Source: Brevundimonas sp. (GTDB lineage Bacteria; Pseudomonadota; Alphaproteobacteria; Caulobacterales; Caulobacteraceae). Taken from it: a stretch of DNA of 21,379 nt. The stretch covers positions 1 through 21,379 of the forward strand of contig JALAGW010000288.1 in NCBI GenBank assembly GCA_022712235.1, written 5' to 3'. The notes under the pieces were generated by a model. It saw nothing but the letters and a program-made list of their open reading frames with translations. It searched no databases and was not told the DNA's origin. The position numbers and the translations under genes were made by a program. Shown piece by piece: positions 7,956-16,548 of the stretch; the stretch's first letter is position 1, and the number at the start of each line of letters is the position of its first letter.

Positions 7956-8740
7956 TCCTTGCCCGGCAGGCAGAGCGGCCGCTTGGCGCCGTCGCGGATG
8001 AAGGTGACGATCTCCATGATCTCGGGCAGATCGGCATAGGTCGTCTCGACCTGGTCCAGACGCTCGGCGAAGACGCCGTCGCCCTCGAACAGGTCGCGAT
8101 AGGCGGCCAGCAGGCGACGCACGGCGTCCTTGCCATAACCCTTGCGCTTCAACCCGATCAGGTTGAGGCCGTGCAGGCTGGCGTGGTTGCCCCAGGCCGA
8201 GCCGTAGGGGATGACGTCCCGCGTCACGGCGGCCAGACCGCCGACGATGGCGCCCTGCCCCACGCGGCCGTTCTGGTGCACGGCGCACAGGCCGCCCAGG
8301 AAGACCTTGTCCCCGACCTGGGCATGTCCGCCCAGGGTGGCGTTGTTGGCCATGACGACATTGTCGCCGACCACGCAGTCGTGGCCGACGTGAGCGCCGG
8401 TCATGAACAGGCCATTCGACCCCACGCGCGTCACGCCCGTTCCCTGCGGCGTGCCGCGGTTGAAGGTGCAGTGCTCGCGAATGACGTTGTCCGAGCCGAT
8501 CTCCAGCCGCACCGGCTCGCCCTTGTAGCCGTTGTGCTGCGGGTCGCCGCCGATGACAGCAAAGGGATGAATGACCGTCCGCGCGCCGACGCTGACGTCC
8601 TGCTGGACGACCACATGGCTGACCAGTTTGACGCCCTCGGCCAGGGTCACACCCGGACCGACGACACACCAGGGGCCGATCACGACCCCGTCAGCGATCT
8701 GCGCCGAGGCGTCGACGACGGCGGTCGGATGGATGGTCAC
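7952..8740 (-). CDS. lpxA: Acyl-ACP--UDP-N-acetylglucosamine O-acyltransferase
   Basis: LpxA is a cytosolic homotrimeric acyltransferase. It transfers a hydroxyacyl chain from ACP to the 3-OH of UDP-GlcNAc, the first step of lipid A synthesis. The 262-residue protein is a left-handed parallel beta-helix made of hexapeptide repeats (for example AQIADGVVIGPWCVVGPG), followed by a helical C-terminal domain (KDAVRRLLAAYRDLFE). The active-site segment GAHVGHDC places H120 where E. coli has the catalytic H125. The start codon is GTG at 8740, which overlaps the fabZ TGA as GTGA; the protein then begins TIHPTAVVD, the usual LpxA N terminus. The non-ATG start inside a 4-nt overlap suggests translation coupled to fabZ. 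Confidence 0.97.
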   Translation of the reverse strand: MTIHPTAVVDASAQIADGVVIGPWCVVGPGVTLAEGVKLVSHVVVQQDVSVGARTVIHPFAVIGGDPQHNGYKGEPVRLEIGSDNVIREHCTFNRGTPQGTGVTRVGSNGLFMTGAHVGHDCVVGDNVVMANNATLGGHAQVGDKVFLGGLCAVHQNGRVGQGAIVGGLAAVTRDVIPYGSAWGNHASLHGLNLIGLKRKGYGKDAVRRLLAAYRDLFEGDGVFAERLDQVETTYADLPEIMEIVTFIRDGAKRPLCLPGKE

Positions 8741-9201
8741 TGGGCGGGCTCCGCCACGGTCACGACCATGGCCATGAACTCGGCTTCAGCGGCCAGCTTG
8801 CCGTCGATGAAGGTCTCGCCGCGGAACTTGTAGGCATCGCCGCGCGCGCGGATCACCTTGACCTCCATGCGCAACTGATCGCCCGGACGGGCAGGCTTGC
8901 GGAAGCGCACGCCGTCGATCGACATGAACATGATGACCTTGTCGGCCACCGCCACGTCCAGCGACTTGGACATCAGCAGGGCGCCGGTCTGGGCCATGGC
9001 CTCGACGATCAGGACGCCCGGCATGACCGGATCGATCGGGAAGTGGCCAGGGAAGAAGGGCTCGTTGTGGGTGACGTTCTTGATGCCGACGATGGAGGTC
9101 GCCGCCACGAAGTCCTCGGCCTTGTCCACCAGCAGGAAAGGATAGCGGTGCGGCAGGCGACGCATCACCTCGGCATAGTCGATCTTGTTGTCTTCGCTCA
9201 T
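8737..9201 (-). CDS. fabZ: 3-hydroxyacyl-[ACP] dehydratase FabZ
   Basis: FabZ dehydrates (3R)-hydroxyacyl-ACP in type II fatty-acid elongation in the cytosol. It thereby competes with LpxA and LpxD for hydroxyacyl-ACP and helps balance phospholipid against lipid A. The 154-residue hotdog-fold protein has LPHRYPFLLVDK near the N terminus and the catalytic region NEPFFPGHFP...PGVLIVEAMAQTGA, with H53 and E67 matching the E. coli catalytic pair. The ATG at 9201 overlaps the lpxD stop as ATGA. Its position between lpxD and lpxA is the common proteobacterial arrangement. Confidence 0.98.
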   Translation of the reverse strand: MSEDNKIDYAEVMRRLPHRYPFLLVDKAEDFVAATSIVGIKNVTHNEPFFPGHFPIDPVMPGVLIVEAMAQTGALLMSKSLDVAVADKVIMFMSIDGVRFRKPARPGDQLRMEVKVIRARGDAYKFRGETFIDGKLAAEAEFMAMVVTVAEPAQ

Positions 9202-10217
9202 TCTCTCGATTCCTTCGCGCCCTTCTTCTGGGACGCCTGTTTGGACAGCCAGACCGTCTCGCGCAAGAATTGGCGAATGGGCTTGGCGGGATAGCCGGAC
9301 CAGGTCTCGCCTGGCGGAACATCGGCCAGGACGCCGCCGCCGGCCGCGACGCGCGCGCCTTCGCCGATGGTGATGTGGTCGCCCACGCCCGCCCGACCGC
9401 CGAAGATGCAGTTGTCGCCGGTCGTGACCGATCCCGCCAGGCCCGCATGACCGGCCAACAGGTTGTTGCGGCCGATGACGCAGTTGTGGCCGATCATGAC
9501 CAGGTTATCGATCTTGGTGTTCTCGCCGATGACGGTGTCGCCATAGGCGCCCCGGTCGACGCAGGAATTGGCGCCGACCGTCACCCCGTCCTGCAGGATG
9601 ACGCGGCCCAGCTGCGGAATATCCACCGGTCCCGTTCTGGACCCGGCGGCGCCGAAGCCCGCCTCGCCGATGCGCGCGCCCGCCAGCAGCTTCACCCGAT
9701 CGCCCAGCAGGGCGAAGCCGATGGTGACGCCGGGGCTGATCAGGCAGTCGCGGCCGATCTGGACGCCCGGTCCAACGACGGTATTGGCGCCGATGCGACT
9801 GCCGCGTCCGATGCGAACGCCCTCGCCCAGGATGACGCCCGGTTCGATCACCACGGTGTCGTCCTCGGCGGCCTCGGCGGCGCTAATGGCGCGATCCAGA
9901 CGGATCGGCCGGTGCAGCAGGGCCGAGGCCCGCGCCCATGACGCCTGGGCCTCGCTGGAGACGATGACGGCGGCGTCAGCCGGCGCCAGATCCACCGCCG
10001 AAGCCGGCACGATCACGCAGCCGGCCCTGGTTTCGGCCAGGGCGGCGGCGAACTTGCGGTCGCCCAGAAACGCAATCGCGCCCCGGTCCGCACTGGACTG
10101 GGGCGCGACGGCCGAGATGACGACCTCGCCGCCCCGGACCGCCTCCCCGCCGATGTGCTCGGCGAGGGCGGCGACCGCCAGGGGCGACAGGGTCTCGAAG
10201 AACCTCGGATCGGGCAT
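9198..10217 (-). CDS. lpxD: UDP-3-O-(3-hydroxyacyl)glucosamine N-acyltransferase
   Basis: LpxD adds the second hydroxyacyl chain, from ACP, to the amino group of the UDP-3-O-acylglucosamine made by LpxA and LpxC. The 339 residues comprise an N-terminal uridine-binding domain (about 1-110), a hexapeptide-repeat beta-helix (about 120-310, for example VRIGRGSRIGANTVVG) and a short C-terminal helix. H244 in MIGHNCVIG matches the catalytic histidine position of the family. The segment ETWSGYPAKPIRQFLRE near the end is also typical. The ATG at 10217 lies eight bases after the skp stop, and the TGA overlaps the fabZ start by four bases. Confidence 0.97.
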   Translation of the reverse strand: MPDPRFFETLSPLAVAALAEHIGGEAVRGGEVVISAVAPQSSADRGAIAFLGDRKFAAALAETRAGCVIVPASAVDLAPADAAVIVSSEAQASWARASALLHRPIRLDRAISAAEAAEDDTVVIEPGVILGEGVRIGRGSRIGANTVVGPGVQIGRDCLISPGVTIGFALLGDRVKLLAGARIGEAGFGAAGSRTGPVDIPQLGRVILQDGVTVGANSCVDRGAYGDTVIGENTKIDNLVMIGHNCVIGRNNLLAGHAGLAGSVTTGDNCIFGGRAGVGDHITIGEGARVAAGGGVLADVPPGETWSGYPAKPIRQFLRETVWLSKQASQKKGAKESRE

Positions 10218-10225
10218 GGCCCGCC

Positions 10226-10810
10226 TTAGGACTGCGGCTGAGCCGGAACCGGCATGCGGTTGAAGCTGAGCGTCGGCAGGGCCGTGTTCAGGCGCTGGAT
10301 GACCAGCGGCGTCACGTCCATGGCCGGGTTCATGATGAAGACGCTCTCACGGTCGACCAGGATGCCGCAGCCCTTTTCCTGATAGACGGCCACCAGGATG
10401 GGCTCGATGGCCTCCGAGATCTTCTTGCGCTGTTCCGCCAGGGTGTAGCGCAGCTCGTTGTCGCGGGTTTGTTCCAGCTGCTGAGCTTCCTGAGCGCGCT
10501 GCTGCAGGGCCTGACGGCGCTGGTTCATCTGGTCGGCCGGGATGGTCGAAGCGCCTTGCTGCAGGGCCTGATACTCGGTCTGCAATTGCGTGGCGTAGGG
10601 CGCGATTTCGCCCTGAACTTCCTGGGCGAGCTGCTCCATGCGCGTCTGCACCGCTTGGCCGACGGTCGACTGGGCCAGCGCCTGCTGGTTGAAATAGACG
10701 CAGACGCCGGGGATCACCGGGCCAGGGTTGGCCGGGCCCTGGGCCTGAGCCAGAGCCGACGAAGCGGCGAGCGAAGCGATGGCGAAAGCGCCGATGGCAA
10801 ACAGTTTCAT
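10226..10810 (-). CDS. skp: OmpH/Skp-family periplasmic chaperone
   Basis: Skp (OmpH) is a trimeric periplasmic chaperone that holds unfolded outer-membrane proteins on their way to the BAM complex. The 194-residue precursor has a signal peptide (MKLFAIGAFAIASLAASSALA) with likely cleavage after A21. A long coiled-coil-prone region follows, rich in Q, E, A and R (about residues 55-130), and then a C-terminal beta segment (ILVAVYQEKGCGILVDRESVF), which together form the Skp 'jellyfish' layout. The ATG at 10810 is preceded by AAAGG. It is encoded 32 nt after bamA and just before lpxD, the classic bamA-skp-lpxD-fabZ-lpxA order. Sequence similarity in this family is low, so the call relies partly on context. 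Confidence 0.93.
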   Translation of the reverse strand: MKLFAIGAFAIASLAASSALAQAQGPANPGPVIPGVCVYFNQQALAQSTVGQAVQTRMEQLAQEVQGEIAPYATQLQTEYQALQQGASTIPADQMNQRRQALQQRAQEAQQLEQTRDNELRYTLAEQRKKISEAIEPILVAVYQEKGCGILVDRESVFIMNPAMDVTPLVIQRLNTALPTLSFNRMPVPAQPQS

Positions 10811-10842
10811 CTTGAACCTTTGAGCAGACAGGAAGGCTGCGG

Positions 10843-13242
10843 TTAGAACTGGGTCGAGGTGGAGAAGCGGAAGGTCTCGGTCTTGTCGTAGTCTTCCTTG
10901 GACAGAACCTTGGACAGGTCGAAGCGGATCGGCCCCATGGGCGAACGCCAGTGGATGCTGACGCCGGCGGCGGCGCGAAGCGCCAGGTTGTCGACGATAT
11001 TCGGGTTGGGCACGCCCGTGGCCGAATTGACCAGATAGCGGTCGTCCAGCATGCCCAGGGTGCCGACATCGGCGAACAGCGAGGTCTTGATGCCGTACTC
11101 GTCGGGCAGATAGTTCGGCACCGTCAGTTCAACCGTGCCGATGGCGTAGAAGTTGCCGCCCAGGGCATCGGTCGTGGTCAGGTCGCGCGCGCCCATGCCG
11201 GCGGTTTCGAAGCCACGGAAGCTGTTGCCGCCCTTGAAGAAGCGGTCGTTGATGCGGATCGGGTCGCCGTTCCAGCCCGACACGTAGCCGGTCGATCCTT
11301 GCAAGCTGACCACCCATTTCGGCGTAATGCCATAATACCAGGCGGCGTCGGCCTCGGTCTTCAGATAGTTCACGTCGCCGCCGATGCCGGCGAAGTCCTG
11401 ACGCAGCGAGGCGGACCAACCGCGCGTCGGACGGACCGGATCATTCGTCCGGTTGACCATCAGCGTATAGCCCGCCGACGAGTTCAGGAACGAGCCGGCC
11501 TGATCGCAGAGCGCCGACGAGCCGGTGCCGTTGCAATAGCCCGAAGGGATGATGACTTCGTCGGACTTCAGGAAGTAGCGAACGCTGAAGGACGAATAGC
11601 CGTTCAGCGGATAGCTGAGGCGCAGGCCGCCGCCGGTGGAGCGATAGTCGTAGGACGAGTATTCGCTCAGGTCGTAACGCGTGTGGAACAGGTCGAAGCC
11701 GGCGCGCAGGTCGCGGCCCAGGAACTTGGGCTCGGTGAAGCGGAAGTCGATCTGTTGCCGCAGCGAGCCCCACTCGGCGCGCGCCACCACGTTCTGGCCC
11801 CGTCCGCGGAAGTTGCGCTCGGTGATGCCCAGGTTCAGCACGAAGGAGTCGACCGAACTGAAGCCGGCCCCCACGGAAAGTTCGCCGGTGGGCTGTTCTT
11901 CAACCGTGACATTGACGACCGAACGGTCAGGCGCGCTGCCGCGCGTCTCTTCGATCTTGACGTCCTTGAAGAAGCCCAGGCCCCGCAGATTATTGCGCGA
12001 ACGCTCGACCAGGGAGCGGTTGAAGGCGTCGCCCTCGCCCACCATCAGCTCACGGCGGATCACCGTGTCCAGGGTCCGCGTGTTTCCGACCACATTGATC
12101 CGGTCGATATAGACGCGCTGGCCTTCCTTCACATTGAAGGTGACGTCGATCGTATCCGTGTCAGGATTGGCCTTGTAGGTCGGGTTGATCTCGACGAAGG
12201 CGTAACCGGCCGACCCAGCCGCGAACGTCAGGGTGTCGACGGCGTTCTCGATCCGATCGCTCTCATAGAGATCGCCCGAACGGATGGGCAGCAGACGCGT
12301 CAAGAAGTCTGCGTTCAGGCGATCGCTCTCGGTGACGACCTTGACCTCGCCGAAATTGTAACGGTCGCCTTCGTCCAATGTCAGCGTCATGCCGAAGGCG
12401 CTGTTGTCCGGCTTCAGCTCGGCCACCGACGACAGGATGCGGAAATCGTAATAGCCGCGGTTGGTGTAGAACTTCCGCAGTTGCTCGCGGTCGTAGTCCA
12501 GACGGTTCGGGTCGTAGTTGTCGTTCGAACTGAACAGACGCCACCAGCTCGATTCCTTGGTGACCATCACGTCGCGCAGGTCGCTGTCCGAAAAGGCCGT
12601 ATTGCCCAGGAAGGTGATGGCGGCGACGCCCGTCTCCGGCCCCTCGTCGATCTCGAAGACGACGTCCACGCGGTTCTGGTCCAGTTGCACCAGCTTGGGC
12701 GTCACGGTCGCCGAGATGCGGCCCGACAGGCGGTACAGTTCAACGATCTTGCCGACGTCTTCCTGAACGCGGGCGCGGGTGTAGATGCCGCGCGGCTTGA
12801 TCGTGACTTCGTCCTGAAGCTTCTTCTGGGCGAGCGCCTTGTTACCCTCGAACGTCACCTGATTGATGATCGGGTTTTCCGCGATCTCGACGATCAGGTC
12901 GCCGTTTGGCTGGAGACCCAGTTGCACGTTCGCGAACAGACCGGTGCGCGACAGCGTGCGAACCGCGACGTCGATCGTCGCTGCGTCAATGGCGTCGCCC
13001 GGCTGGATCGGCAGATAGGACAGGACGGTCGTCTGATCGATACGCTGATTGCCGCGCACCAGAATCCGATTGACGACGGCGCGCTCTTCGGCCGGCGCCG
13101 TCACGACCACCTGAGGGTCCTGCTGGGCGACTGTCGGTGCGGAGGCGGGCGCGGTCTGCGCCAGAGCCGGCCCGGACAGGCCAGCGGCGACGGCTAGCGC
13201 CAATGCGCTGGGACCAAGAATACGGCCACGGTTTCGGATCAT
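10843..13242 (-). CDS. bamA: Outer membrane protein assembly factor BamA
   Basis: BamA is the Omp85-family core of the BAM complex, which folds and inserts beta-barrel proteins into the outer membrane. From the chosen ATG at 13242 it is 799 residues. A signal peptide (MIRNRGRILGPSALALAVAA..., cleavage after ALA at 28) is followed by a proline/alanine-rich linker, five POTRA domains (about 50-400) and a C-terminal barrel. The barrel contains the loop-6 signature as SFRGFE and ends in phenylalanine (FRFSTSTQF), the expected beta-signal. Alternative in-frame starts are ATG 13266, ATG 13278 and GTG 13353; none has a strong Shine-Dalgarno, and 13242 was chosen because it gives the most normal signal peptide. 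It lies just downstream of rseP and upstream of its partner chaperone skp. Confidence 0.97.
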   Translation of the reverse strand: MIRNRGRILGPSALALAVAAGLSGPALAQTAPASAPTVAQQDPQVVVTAPAEERAVVNRILVRGNQRIDQTTVLSYLPIQPGDAIDAATIDVAVRTLSRTGLFANVQLGLQPNGDLIVEIAENPIINQVTFEGNKALAQKKLQDEVTIKPRGIYTRARVQEDVGKIVELYRLSGRISATVTPKLVQLDQNRVDVVFEIDEGPETGVAAITFLGNTAFSDSDLRDVMVTKESSWWRLFSSNDNYDPNRLDYDREQLRKFYTNRGYYDFRILSSVAELKPDNSAFGMTLTLDEGDRYNFGEVKVVTESDRLNADFLTRLLPIRSGDLYESDRIENAVDTLTFAAGSAGYAFVEINPTYKANPDTDTIDVTFNVKEGQRVYIDRINVVGNTRTLDTVIRRELMVGEGDAFNRSLVERSRNNLRGLGFFKDVKIEETRGSAPDRSVVNVTVEEQPTGELSVGAGFSSVDSFVLNLGITERNFRGRGQNVVARAEWGSLRQQIDFRFTEPKFLGRDLRAGFDLFHTRYDLSEYSSYDYRSTGGGLRLSYPLNGYSSFSVRYFLKSDEVIIPSGYCNGTGSSALCDQAGSFLNSSAGYTLMVNRTNDPVRPTRGWSASLRQDFAGIGGDVNYLKTEADAAWYYGITPKWVVSLQGSTGYVSGWNGDPIRINDRFFKGGNSFRGFETAGMGARDLTTTDALGGNFYAIGTVELTVPNYLPDEYGIKTSLFADVGTLGMLDDRYLVNSATGVPNPNIVDNLALRAAAGVSIHWRSPMGPIRFDLSKVLSKEDYDKTETFRFSTSTQF

Positions 13243-13295
13243 GAGGCGACTGTCGTTCTGAATCATTCGGGGAACCATCGGGGGCTGGCGTCGGC

Positions 13296-14522
13296 TCACG
13301 AGACGAGCCCGCCGAGGAATTTGAAGAGATTGAGTTTCTGCAGGTCGTTCCACGTCGCGAACAACATTAAACTGGCCAGCAAAGCAAGGCCGACGCGATA
13401 ACCCGCCTCCTGAACCCTGGCCGCCACGGGCCGACGCGCCACTGCCTCATAAGCATAAAACATCAGATGCCCCCCATCCAGAACCGGAACGGGCAGCAGG
13501 TTGAGAAAACCGATTCCGACTGAAAGTATGGCGGCGAAGCTGGTCAGCGTCAGCAGAAGATTGCCCGCCATGGCCAGAGGATCAGGATTGGCGGCGACAG
13601 CCGCATTCGTCAATGCGCCCGAGGCCTTGGCGATACCGAGGGGACCGCTGAACTGATCGCCCGACTCGCGGCCGGTGAAGATGCGGCCGATATAGGTAAA
13701 GGTGGTGTTCAGGATGGCGCCGGTTTCCTTGAACCCCTGCCCCACGGCGGCGACCGGTCCATAGCGGACATGGCGCACCTCGTCGCGACTGGAGCCCAGC
13801 CCCAGACCGATACGCCCGACCGACACACGTCCCGCGATGGGATCGTTTTCGATCCGCCGTTCCGGCGTGGCGATCAACCGAACCTCGGCCCCAGCCCGCT
13901 CAACCGTGAATTGCACAGGGTCGCCGCTGCTCAGGGCGACGACGCGCGTTACCTCGCCACCGTCGGAAATCAGCTTGCCGTTGACGCGGGTGATCAGGTC
14001 GCCTGGTCGGAACCCAGCGGCCGCCGCCGGTGATTCAGGCTGCACCTGGAGCACCCGCGCGGGACGCTGCTCGACCCCCACCAGGCTGAACAGCAGGGTG
14101 AAGATGAAAATGGCCAGGACGAAGTTGGCGAACGGACCGCCCGCTACAACCAGGGCTCGCTGCCACAAAGGTTTGAAATACAAATAGTCAAGCTCGGCCC
14201 CAGGCCCCTCAACGGCGACGACCTGCTTGCGCAGTGCATCCAGCCCGGCCTTGTCCGGCACGCCCGTGGCGTCCAGATCGCCGGCGAACTTGACGTAACC
14301 GCCAAGCGGCAGCCAGCCGATGCGCCATTCGACGCCCTGCTTGTCCTTGCGCTGGAAGAGGGCGCGACCAAAGCCGATGGAGAAACGCTCCATCTTCACG
14401 CCGAAGGCGCGCGCCGTCAGGAAGTGCCCCAGTTCATGGACGGTGACGACCAGGGTCAACACCAGCAGGAACGGCACGACATGGATCAGGGCCTGCCCAA
14501 GAACTCCTAGCATCCCAGTCAT
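13296..14522 (-). CDS. rseP: RseP-family site-2 zinc metalloprotease (MmpA-like)
   Basis: This inner-membrane site-2 protease cuts substrates within the membrane. E. coli RseP releases sigma-E by cleaving RseA, and the Caulobacter homologue MmpA degrades the polarity protein PodJ. The 408-residue protein has the zinc motif HELGH at residues 29-33 in the first membrane helix and a PDZ domain at about 157-225 (ARVLQVQPESPAAAAGFRPGD). The third zinc ligand is in NLLPVPVLDGGH, with D349. Only one PDZ domain is evident. The ATG at 14522 has AGGAG immediately upstream. It sits between dxr and bamA, its usual place. The physiological substrate here is unknown; MmpA-like action is inferred from lineage. 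Confidence 0.96.
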   Translation of the reverse strand: MTGMLGVLGQALIHVVPFLLVLTLVVTVHELGHFLTARAFGVKMERFSIGFGRALFQRKDKQGVEWRIGWLPLGGYVKFAGDLDATGVPDKAGLDALRKQVVAVEGPGAELDYLYFKPLWQRALVVAGGPFANFVLAIFIFTLLFSLVGVEQRPARVLQVQPESPAAAAGFRPGDLITRVNGKLISDGGEVTRVVALSSGDPVQFTVERAGAEVRLIATPERRIENDPIAGRVSVGRIGLGLGSSRDEVRHVRYGPVAAVGQGFKETGAILNTTFTYIGRIFTGRESGDQFSGPLGIAKASGALTNAAVAANPDPLAMAGNLLLTLTSFAAILSVGIGFLNLLPVPVLDGGHLMFYAYEAVARRPVAARVQEAGYRVGLALLASLMLFATWNDLQKLNLFKFLGGLVS

Positions 14523-14536
14523 GTCTCCTGTCGCCC

Positions 14537-15733
14537 TCAGGCAGCGATCGCGAGCGAGGCGATGATGTCGTTCGCAATCCGTCGGGCCGCTGCATCCACG
14601 GCCAAGGCCGCGTCGCAGGCGTCGTCGGAACCGGAATCCATCCCCGCATTCGTCGCACGCTCCAAGGTGTCGGCGACGACTGCGGCAATATTGAGAAAGC
14701 CCAACCGACGGTCAAGGAAGGCCAGGGCCGCCACCTCATTGGCCGCATTAAAGACGATGGGCGCCACGCCCCCCGCCGCGAGGGCTTCACGCGCCAGTCT
14801 CAGGGCCGGGAAGCGCGCCATATCCGGCGCCTCGAAGGTCAGGCGACCCAGGGCGGCCAGATCCAGCTTGGGCGCGGGCCAGGCCATGCGGTCGGGCCAG
14901 GCCAGGGCGCAGGCGATCGGCGTCTTCATGTCCGGCGGCCCCATCTGCGCCAGGGTCGAACCGTCCACATATTCCACAAGGCTGTGGATGATCGATTCCG
15001 GGTGAACGACCACGTCGATCCGCTCGCCCTCCACGCCGAACAGATAGGCCGCCTCGATCAGTTCCAGACCCTTGTTGGCCATGGTGGCGCTATCGACTGA
15101 AATCTTGGCGCCCATGCTCCAGTTAGGATGAGCCACCGCCTGTTCGGGCGTGATCCGGTCCATGGCCTCGCGCGGCAGGGTGCGGAAAGGCCCGCCCGAG
15201 GCCGTCAGCACCAGCTTGGCCACCTGTTCGGGCGCTTCGGCCGGAAACACCTGAAAGATGGCGGAGTGTTCGGAATCGACCGGGATCAGCTTGCCGCCGC
15301 TGCGCTTGACCCGGTCAATCAGGGCTGGACCACAGCAGACCAGGCTCTCCTTGTTGGCCAGGGCCAGGGTCGCGCCAGTGCCGGCGGCGGCCCAGGCCGA
15401 GCGCAGGCCCGCCGAACCGACGATGGAGGCCATGACCCAGTCCACGGGCCGGGCTGCGGCTTCGACAATGGCCTCGGGGCCTGCGGCGACCTCGACCTCG
15501 GTTCCAGCGAGCGCGTCGCTCAGTTCCGATAGACGGGCGGGATCGGCCGTCACCGCCAGTTGCGGCCGCCAGCGCCGAGCCTGCTCGGCCAGACGCGCGA
15601 TATTGTTTCCCCCAGTCAGAACCTCAACCTGAAACGCACCCGAGCCCGCCTTCTCCGCCTGATCCATCAGATCCAGCGTTGACGTCCCGACCGAGCCGGT
15701 CGAGCCCAGCACGCTGACCTTGCGGGCGATCAT
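14537..15733 (-). CDS. dxr: 1-deoxy-D-xylulose-5-phosphate reductoisomerase
   Basis: DXR (IspC) rearranges and reduces 1-deoxyxylulose 5-phosphate to 2-C-methyl-D-erythritol 4-phosphate, the committed step of the MEP isoprenoid pathway, using NADPH and a divalent metal in the cytosol. The 398 residues begin with the dinucleotide-binding motif LGSTGSVGTSTLDL. Metal and substrate residues are visible: D153 and E155 in PVDSEHSAIF, SGGPFR at 179-184, and N220, K221 and E224 in ANKGLELIEA, matching the E. coli set. The ATG at 15733 overlaps the cdsA stop as ATGA. Placement after uppS and cdsA links isoprenoid precursors with their use in undecaprenyl phosphate. Confidence 0.98.
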   Translation of the reverse strand: MIARKVSVLGSTGSVGTSTLDLMDQAEKAGSGAFQVEVLTGGNNIARLAEQARRWRPQLAVTADPARLSELSDALAGTEVEVAAGPEAIVEAAARPVDWVMASIVGSAGLRSAWAAAGTGATLALANKESLVCCGPALIDRVKRSGGKLIPVDSEHSAIFQVFPAEAPEQVAKLVLTASGGPFRTLPREAMDRITPEQAVAHPNWSMGAKISVDSATMANKGLELIEAAYLFGVEGERIDVVVHPESIIHSLVEYVDGSTLAQMGPPDMKTPIACALAWPDRMAWPAPKLDLAALGRLTFEAPDMARFPALRLAREALAAGGVAPIVFNAANEVAALAFLDRRLGFLNIAAVVADTLERATNAGMDSGSDDACDAALAVDAAARRIANDIIASLAIAA

Positions 15734-16548
15734 GCCCCCTGCCCCAGCATCAGAACGATCACGCGCCCCGCCGCCACGACCACGACCGCGAACATCAGAC
15801 CATCGACCCGATCCAGCAGGCCGCCGTGGCCAGGAATGATGTTGCCGGCGTCCTTCACCCCGAAGCGGCGCTTCAGAGCAGATTCCCAGAGGTCGCCCGC
15901 CATGGTGGCGAGCGCCGCGGCCAGACCGAGAACACCGCCCCAGAAGACGTTCAAACGGCCCATTTCAAGCCAGCCCGCCATGGCGGCGCCGGCGATCATC
16001 CCGGCGATCAGCCCGCCGATGAAGCCTGACCAGGTCTTATTGGGCGAAAAGCGCGGCCACAGCTTGGGCCCGCCCACGGCGCTGCCGACCAGGTAGGCCA
16101 GAATGTCGGACGCCCAGGCTACGGCGAAAACCAGAACGGTCCAATACAGGCCCTGCGCGTCGTTCAGGTCGCGCAACCAGATCAGCAGGACGCAGGGCCA
16201 GCCGAGGTAGAGAACGCCATAGGCGGCGTCCAGCGCCTCCCCGCCCCTCGAACGTGCGAACAAACCCGCCGCCAGCGCGCCGAAGACCAGCAGGATCAGC
16301 GCCAGCGACATCTGCCCGATGTGAGCGGCGACGACTGCGATGATCAGCGCCAGGGCGACAGCCGCCCCGACAGAGCGCCAGATGCGCGGCGCGCTCATCC
16401 GCGCCCATTCAAGGGCCAGCAGGGCGCACGCCGCCACCACAAGAGCGCAGAACCAACCGCCTCCGGCCCATGTCGCCAGCACGGCGGCCGGAGCCAGGAC
16501 CACGGCCGAAGCGGCTCTCAGGCCGATGTCGCCGATCTTCAAAGCCAT
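15730..16548 (-). CDS. cdsA: Phosphatidate cytidylyltransferase
   Basis: CdsA converts phosphatidate and CTP to CDP-diacylglycerol, the precursor of all bacterial phospholipids, in the inner membrane. The 272-residue product is very hydrophobic, with about seven to eight membrane segments. It carries the family signature near the C terminus: SALKRRFGVKDAGNIIPGHG followed by GLLDRVDG, including the KD and DRxD residues. The ATG at 16548 overlaps the uppS stop by one base (TGATG). A TTG one codon earlier (16551) is also in frame but is less likely. The dxr start overlaps its 3' end. Confidence 0.97.
   Translation of the reverse strand: MALKIGDIGLRAASAVVLAPAAVLATWAGGGWFCALVVAACALLALEWARMSAPRIWRSVGAAVALALIIAVVAAHIGQMSLALILLVFGALAAGLFARSRGGEALDAAYGVLYLGWPCVLLIWLRDLNDAQGLYWTVLVFAVAWASDILAYLVGSAVGGPKLWPRFSPNKTWSGFIGGLIAGMIAGAAMAGWLEMGRLNVFWGGVLGLAAALATMAGDLWESALKRRFGVKDAGNIIPGHGGLLDRVDGLMFAVVVVAAGRVIVLMLGQGA

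Noticed and set aside
7956..8669. Upstream extension of the lpxI frame to 8669
   Set aside because: It lies inside lpxA and has shadow composition; the ATG at 7955 gives the expected LpxI N terminus.
10951..13197. 748-codon open frame antisense to bamA
   Set aside because: It is fully antisense to bamA, which has clear POTRA and barrel motifs. Its translation is compositionally biased (R, D, V, A, H, Q) without recognisable domains, as expected for a shadow frame in high-GC DNA.
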